Shown here: in pieces, positions 60,571-64,000 of the stretch
Layout: each line of letters opens with the position of its first letter
Numbering within the stretch: the first letter of the stretch is position 1
Source: Psychrobacillus glaciei
Lineage (GTDB): Bacteria > Bacillota > Bacilli > Bacillales_A > Planococcaceae
Assembly: GCF_008973485.1 (NCBI RefSeq)
Contig: NZ_CP031223.1
Coordinates: 682,001-746,000 of the forward strand
Direction of reading: 5' to 3'
DNA length: 64,000 nt
The notes under the pieces: generated by a model
Databases searched by the model: none
What the model saw: the letters and a program-made list of their open reading frames with translations, nothing else
What the model was told of the DNA's origin: nothing
Program-made: the position numbers and the translations under genes

Positions 60571-61012
60571 AGTTTAGGGGGAGGTAACGCAAAGATATGA
60601 TCAGATAGCCAAAGTTAATGGGCACATAGCGACTACTAAGGGACACACCGAAATTTAAGGAGCACAAGGCACCGAAATATGAGCAGATAACCAAGGTTAA
60701 TGGGCACATAGCGACTACTAAGGAGCACAACGAAATTTAAGGGGTACAAGGAACCGAGATATAAGCAGATAACCAAGGTTAATGAGCACATAGCGACTAC
60801 TAAGGAGCACAACGCAATTTAAGGGGTACAAGGCACTGAGATATAAGCAGATAACCAAGGTTAATGGGCACATAGCAACTACTAAGGAGCACAACGAAAT
60901 TTAAGGGGTACAAGGCACCGAGATATAAGCAGATAGCCAAAGTTAATGGGCACATAGTAACTACTAAGGAGCACAACAAAATATTATGAGCAACTAACCA
61001 AATAAAAGGTTC
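60571..61012. repeat. 82-bp higher-order tandem repeat (R9), about five copies
   Basis: CAGATAACCAAGGTTAATGG begins at 60602, 60684, 60766, 60848 and 60930, each exactly 82 bp apart, with a partial, more diverged unit from 60571. Each 82-bp unit divides into four 20-22-bp monomers: TAAGGAGCACAACGAAATT, TAAGGGGTACAAGGCACCGA plus GA, TATAAGCAGATAACCAAGGT and TAATGGGCACATAGCGACTAC. The last copy runs into GAGCAACTAACCAAATAAAA, close to the core of the other arrays. The period is not a multiple of three, so no protein repeat is encoded. It fills most of the 685-base gap before yhdT. Confidence 0.93.
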
Positions 61013-61157
61013 AAATACCATCCACCTACGAGCACAAATAATACGAAGGTAGATCTAACGTTAAGTAGAATATAAAAGCATAATCTCCGAAACTTCTCTT
61101 AACATACTAATTTAACTTCGTTATACTAAAGTGAAGCATTATTAACGGTAGGAGTGG

Positions 61158-61424
61158 ATGGAATTGGATCTTCGATTTAAAATTGCTCATCGAGAGGCGC
61201 TTATTGGCCTTGGACTTGCAATTGTTCATTTTCTTTGGTGGTTTGGTTTTGCTTATGGGCTTGGCTCGAGACCAGTAGAGGAGTATACGTATATTCTTGG
61301 TTTCCCAGATTGGTTTTTCTATAGCTGTATCGTTGGATTTATTCTCGTGTCTGTGACAGTTATTATATTAGCAAAATATATTTTAAAAGATGTTTCGTTT
61401 GAGGAAGAGGAGGACGGGCAGTGA
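61158..61424 (+). CDS. yhdT: YhdT family protein
   Basis: This 88-residue protein has two membrane helices (about residues 14-34 and 53-73) and a closing acidic tail (FEEEEDGQ). YhdT (DUF997) proteins are paired with pantothenate permease genes in many bacteria. GGTAGGAGTGG precedes the ATG, and its stop overlaps panF by four bases (GTGA), so the two are coupled. It may be a small accessory subunit of the permease. Confidence 0.85.
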   Translation: MELDLRFKIAHREALIGLGLAIVHFLWWFGFAYGLGSRPVEEYTYILGFPDWFFYSCIVGFILVSVTVIILAKYILKDVSFEEEEDGQ

Positions 61425-62866
61425 ATATTGAAGTTATTATTCCTCTCATTATTTTTCTTGCAATTATTTTTTTCATCGGTTATTGGTCTAGTAAAAAATT
61501 GGAATCGTCGACAGGCGGATTTTTGCAAGAGTACTTCTTAGGTGGGCGAGAGCTAGGTGGTTTCGTTCTTGCGATGACGATGGTCGCAACTTATGGTAGT
61601 GCATCGAGCTTTCTGGGAGGGCCGGGAACTGCTTACACGATGGGATTTGGATGGGTTTTACTTGCGATGACTCAAGTCGTAACGGGCTATTTTGTGTTGC
61701 TTATTTTAGGGAAAAAATTCGCAATTTTAGCTCGTAAATACAATGCCATTACGTTAATAGACTTCCTAAAAGTGCGTTACAACAGTACGGTGGTTGTATT
61801 GCTTGCAGCTGCAAGTATGATTATCTTTTTATTTTCGGCCATGACGGCACAATGGGTTGGTGGAGGCCGTTTAATCGAGTCTTTGACTGGTATGAAGTAC
61901 ACAACCGCTTTATTTATTTTCGCAGTATCCGTTCTTGTATATGTAGTAATCGGTGGCTTCCGCGCTGTTGCAGTGACAGACGCTGTGCAAGGCGGAGTTA
62001 TGGTCGTTGGTACACTCATCCTTTTAATCGCGGTTATTATCGCGGGCGGCGGCGTGCCGAATATTATGCAGGACTTACTTGCAGAAAATCCAAACCTTGT
62101 GACGCCATACGGCAATGAAGGAAATTTATCTGCTGCGTATGTGTCATCCTTTTGGATACTGGTCGGAGTAGGGGTCGTTGGACTTCCACAAATGGCGGTG
62201 CGTGCAATGTCGTATAAAAACACCCGCTCGATGCACCGAGCACTAGTGATCGGAACAATTGTCACTGGTTTTATTATGTTGAACATGCATTTAATTGGAG
62301 TTTTCGCTCGTCCGATTTTACCTGGCATTAAAGTGGCAGATACTGTCATTCCACTTGTTGCACTCAAGGTTCTTCCAGCTTGGCTTGCGGGAATTGTGTT
62401 GGCAGCTCCACTTGCGGCAATCATGTCGACAGTCGATTCATTGCTCATTTTAGTGAGTTCTTCTATTGTAAAGGATGTTTACATAAATTATTTAAATCCT
62501 AATGCCAGCGAGAAAAAAGTTAAAAATCTAAGCTTTGGCATGACAACTCTTTTAGGAACGGTTGTATTTTTATTGGCATTAAATCCTCCTGACTTGCTTA
62601 TTTTCTTAAATCTTTTTGCGTTCGGTGGCCTTGAAGAAGCCTTTATTTGGCCGGTTGTTTTAGGTCTATACTGGTCATATGGCAATAAATACGGAGCGAT
62701 TGCATCGATGCTGACCGGAATAATTACTTATATTGCCCTTCATTTTTATAATCAAGCAAATGGTAATCTATTCGGTGTACATACGGTAGTAGTGCCAGTA
62801 ATCTTATCGCTTATCGCATATGTAATATGTAGTTTAGTCATTAAAAAAACAAAATATATTTTTTAA
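61421..62866 (+). CDS. panF: Sodium/pantothenate symporter PanF
   Basis: This 481-residue member of the sodium:solute symporter family has about 13 membrane helices. The segment MVATYGSASSFLGGPGTAYT near residue 50 and the conserved GLEEAFIWPVVLGLYW near 407 agree with PanF. Uptake of pantothenate feeds coenzyme A synthesis. GTG at 61421 follows GGAAGAGGAGG. The yhdT partner favours PanF over proline permease. Confidence 0.9.
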   Translation: MNIEVIIPLIIFLAIIFFIGYWSSKKLESSTGGFLQEYFLGGRELGGFVLAMTMVATYGSASSFLGGPGTAYTMGFGWVLLAMTQVVTGYFVLLILGKKFAILARKYNAITLIDFLKVRYNSTVVVLLAAASMIIFLFSAMTAQWVGGGRLIESLTGMKYTTALFIFAVSVLVYVVIGGFRAVAVTDAVQGGVMVVGTLILLIAVIIAGGGVPNIMQDLLAENPNLVTPYGNEGNLSAAYVSSFWILVGVGVVGLPQMAVRAMSYKNTRSMHRALVIGTIVTGFIMLNMHLIGVFARPILPGIKVADTVIPLVALKVLPAWLAGIVLAAPLAAIMSTVDSLLILVSSSIVKDVYINYLNPNASEKKVKNLSFGMTTLLGTVVFLLALNPPDLLIFLNLFAFGGLEEAFIWPVVLGLYWSYGNKYGAIASMLTGIITYIALHFYNQANGNLFGVHTVVVPVILSLIAYVICSLVIKKTKYIF

Positions 62867-62881
62867 TAAGGAGGTCCTCAG

Positions 62882-63799
62882 ATGAAACAATGGAAAATTT
62901 ATATAATGCTCGTCTTCGTTATGTTCGCCTGGGGAGCAAACTTACCGATACTCAAATATTTAGTAACCATCGTTCCCCCTGTCACCTTAACAGCGTTTCG
63001 AGTGCTCACTGCAGGATTGGTAGTGTTAGTTATTTTGTGGCAAATGAAACTACTCCGATTGCCAACTAAGCAGGAATGGAAATATATATTACTAGGGGCA
63101 CTGACGAATGTAGTGCTTCATCACTATTTTCTAAATATGGGACTTTCTATCACAAGCGGAACTCATGGTGGACTAATCTTAGGAACTGGGCCTATGCTAA
63201 CGGCAATTTCAGCGGCAATTATTTTGAAATATTTCCCGTCGCGTTATCAATGGCTTGGACTTGTATTAGGTCTTGCCGGAGTAAGTGTATCTATCTTAGT
63301 GGGGGGCGGCGAATCAAACGGAGCGAACATTGGAGACCTCTTCGTATTCCTAGCAATATTAGCGCAAGTGCTAAGCTATATGGTCGTAAGTAAGGCAGCT
63401 AAAACACTCGACCCAAGACTTCTAACCGCATATATGATGCTAGTCGGTGCAGTAGTTTTGATCGTCATCAGCTTCGTGCAAGAGCCAGGAGGAGTAACTG
63501 CATTTACACAGACAACCCCCTTTTTCTGGTGGTTATTCTTAGCATCCGCTGTCATTTCTACAGCTATCGGGCATCTGATATATAACTACGCTGTAGGCAA
63601 AGCAGGTCCAACAAAATCGGCTATCTTCATGAACCTAAACCCGGTATTTTCGCTCATTCTCTCCGCCATTTTTCTTGGAGAAATTCTGAACTTCCGTCAT
63701 GTCATTGGACTTATCTTCATAATAGCCGGTGTCCTACTCGGATCTGGAGCAGCTGAAGACCTATGGAAAAAATACAAACAAAAAAGGGCGACCCCCTAA
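62882..63799 (+). CDS. DMT/EamA family transporter
   Basis: This 305-residue protein has ten predicted membrane helices in two EamA repeats; MLVFVMFAWGANLPILKYLV begins the first and IFMNLNPVFSLILSAIFLGE belongs to the second. Substrates of this family are usually metabolites or amino acids and cannot be predicted here. TAAGGAGG precedes the ATG, 15 bases after panF, so it may belong to that operon. The stop lies inside the terminator. Confidence 0.88.
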   Translation: MKQWKIYIMLVFVMFAWGANLPILKYLVTIVPPVTLTAFRVLTAGLVVLVILWQMKLLRLPTKQEWKYILLGALTNVVLHHYFLNMGLSITSGTHGGLILGTGPMLTAISAAIILKYFPSRYQWLGLVLGLAGVSVSILVGGGESNGANIGDLFVFLAILAQVLSYMVVSKAAKTLDPRLLTAYMMLVGAVVLIVISFVQEPGGVTAFTQTTPFFWWLFLASAVISTAIGHLIYNYAVGKAGPTKSAIFMNLNPVFSLILSAIFLGEILNFRHVIGLIFIIAGVLLGSGAAEDLWKKYKQKRATP

Positions 63800-63814
63800 A
63801 GGTCGCTCTTTTTT
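63781..63814 (+). terminator. Terminator of the panF operon
   Basis: AAAAAGGGCGACC pairs with GGTCGCTCTTTTTT around a 7-base loop and overlaps the end of the transporter gene. Bases 63815-64000 are AT-rich with nothing recognised. Confidence 0.9.
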
Positions 63815-64000
63815 CAAATAAAAATAAAGCTTAACCCAAGTAAAATGTTAAATAAACCTAAAAATTAACCAGTAAATTGACTGAACGGGACAAACTAAAA
63901 CGCAATAAAAACTTTATTAAAAATATTCACCCCCGACCCCCATAAACCAGACCCATCAAAACGAATAATATAGTGTTCAGGAAAAAGAAGGACAAAATCT

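Noticed and set aside
60800-61021. Minus-strand membrane-like protein across the 82-bp repeats
   Set aside because: An 82-bp period changes frame each copy, no ribosome binding site is present, and the hydrophobic look comes from repeat composition.

Overview
This AT-rich window looks like part of the chromosome of an endospore-forming, flagellated, potentially competent member of the Bacillales. Gene content and style suggest the Planococcaceae (Psychrobacillus, Paenisporosarcina or Sporosarcina type), but I could run no search to confirm this. The evidence is long gene-order agreement with the Bacillus subtilis segment from fadF/rpoE to ywqB, several sporulation genes (spo0F, spoIIR, spoIID, spoIIQ, spoIIID), strong Firmicutes ribosome binding sites with frequent GTG and TTG starts, and a probable ComK site at ssbB. 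I see no rRNA, tRNA, CRISPR array, prophage or complete insertion sequence.

Layout. 1-9.2 kb: an acyl-CoA degradation locus with a FadF-like Fe-S protein (cut by the window edge), thiolase, 3-hydroxybutyryl-CoA dehydrogenase, two acyl-CoA dehydrogenases, a TetR regulator and the fused mutase IcmF. 9.4-19.7 kb: rpoE, pyrG, ywjG, spo0F, fbaA, tal, murA2, glpX, rho, rpmE, covering nucleotide synthesis, central carbon flow, the sporulation phosphorelay and transcription termination. 19.9-30.7 kb: tdk, prfA, prmC, spoIIR, tsaC, mntP, ywlE, a minimal chemoreceptor, rpiB, ywlG, glyA, upp. 30.9-38.1 kb: the complete ATP synthase operon, headed by an atpZ that carries a one-base frameshift. 38.2-47.6 kb: ywzB, murA1, a NERD-domain gene, spoIID, spoIIQ, spoIIID, mbl, flhO, flhP, epuA, fabZ. 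47.7-64 kb: more accessory content with a lipoprotein, ywpF, ssbB, the ywqA/ywqB helicase pair, an XRE regulator, unknown genes, an orphan short flagellin, a secreted S41 protease, an HlyD-like adaptor, yhdT-panF and an EamA transporter.

Regulation visible in the DNA includes a pyrG leader that appears to keep the GGGC reiterative-transcription attenuator, a ten-member DnaA-box cluster at spoIIR/tsaC, a two-half-site ComK box with 18-bp spacing ahead of ssbB, a leader RNA before rpmE, a terminator hairpin that contains the mntP ribosome binding site, and a FadR-like operator ahead of the thiolase gene.

The most unusual signal is a family of short tandem arrays in at least eight intergenic regions. 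A roughly 10-bp core (GAGCAACCAA, GAGACCAA or GAGAGCAC, on either strand) recurs every 21 bp, almost exactly two turns of B-DNA, while the 11 bp between cores varies. At 60.57-61.01 kb four about 20-bp monomers are themselves amplified as an 82-bp higher-order repeat. One array supplies the last codons and stop of the NERD gene. I know of no described system that matches this.
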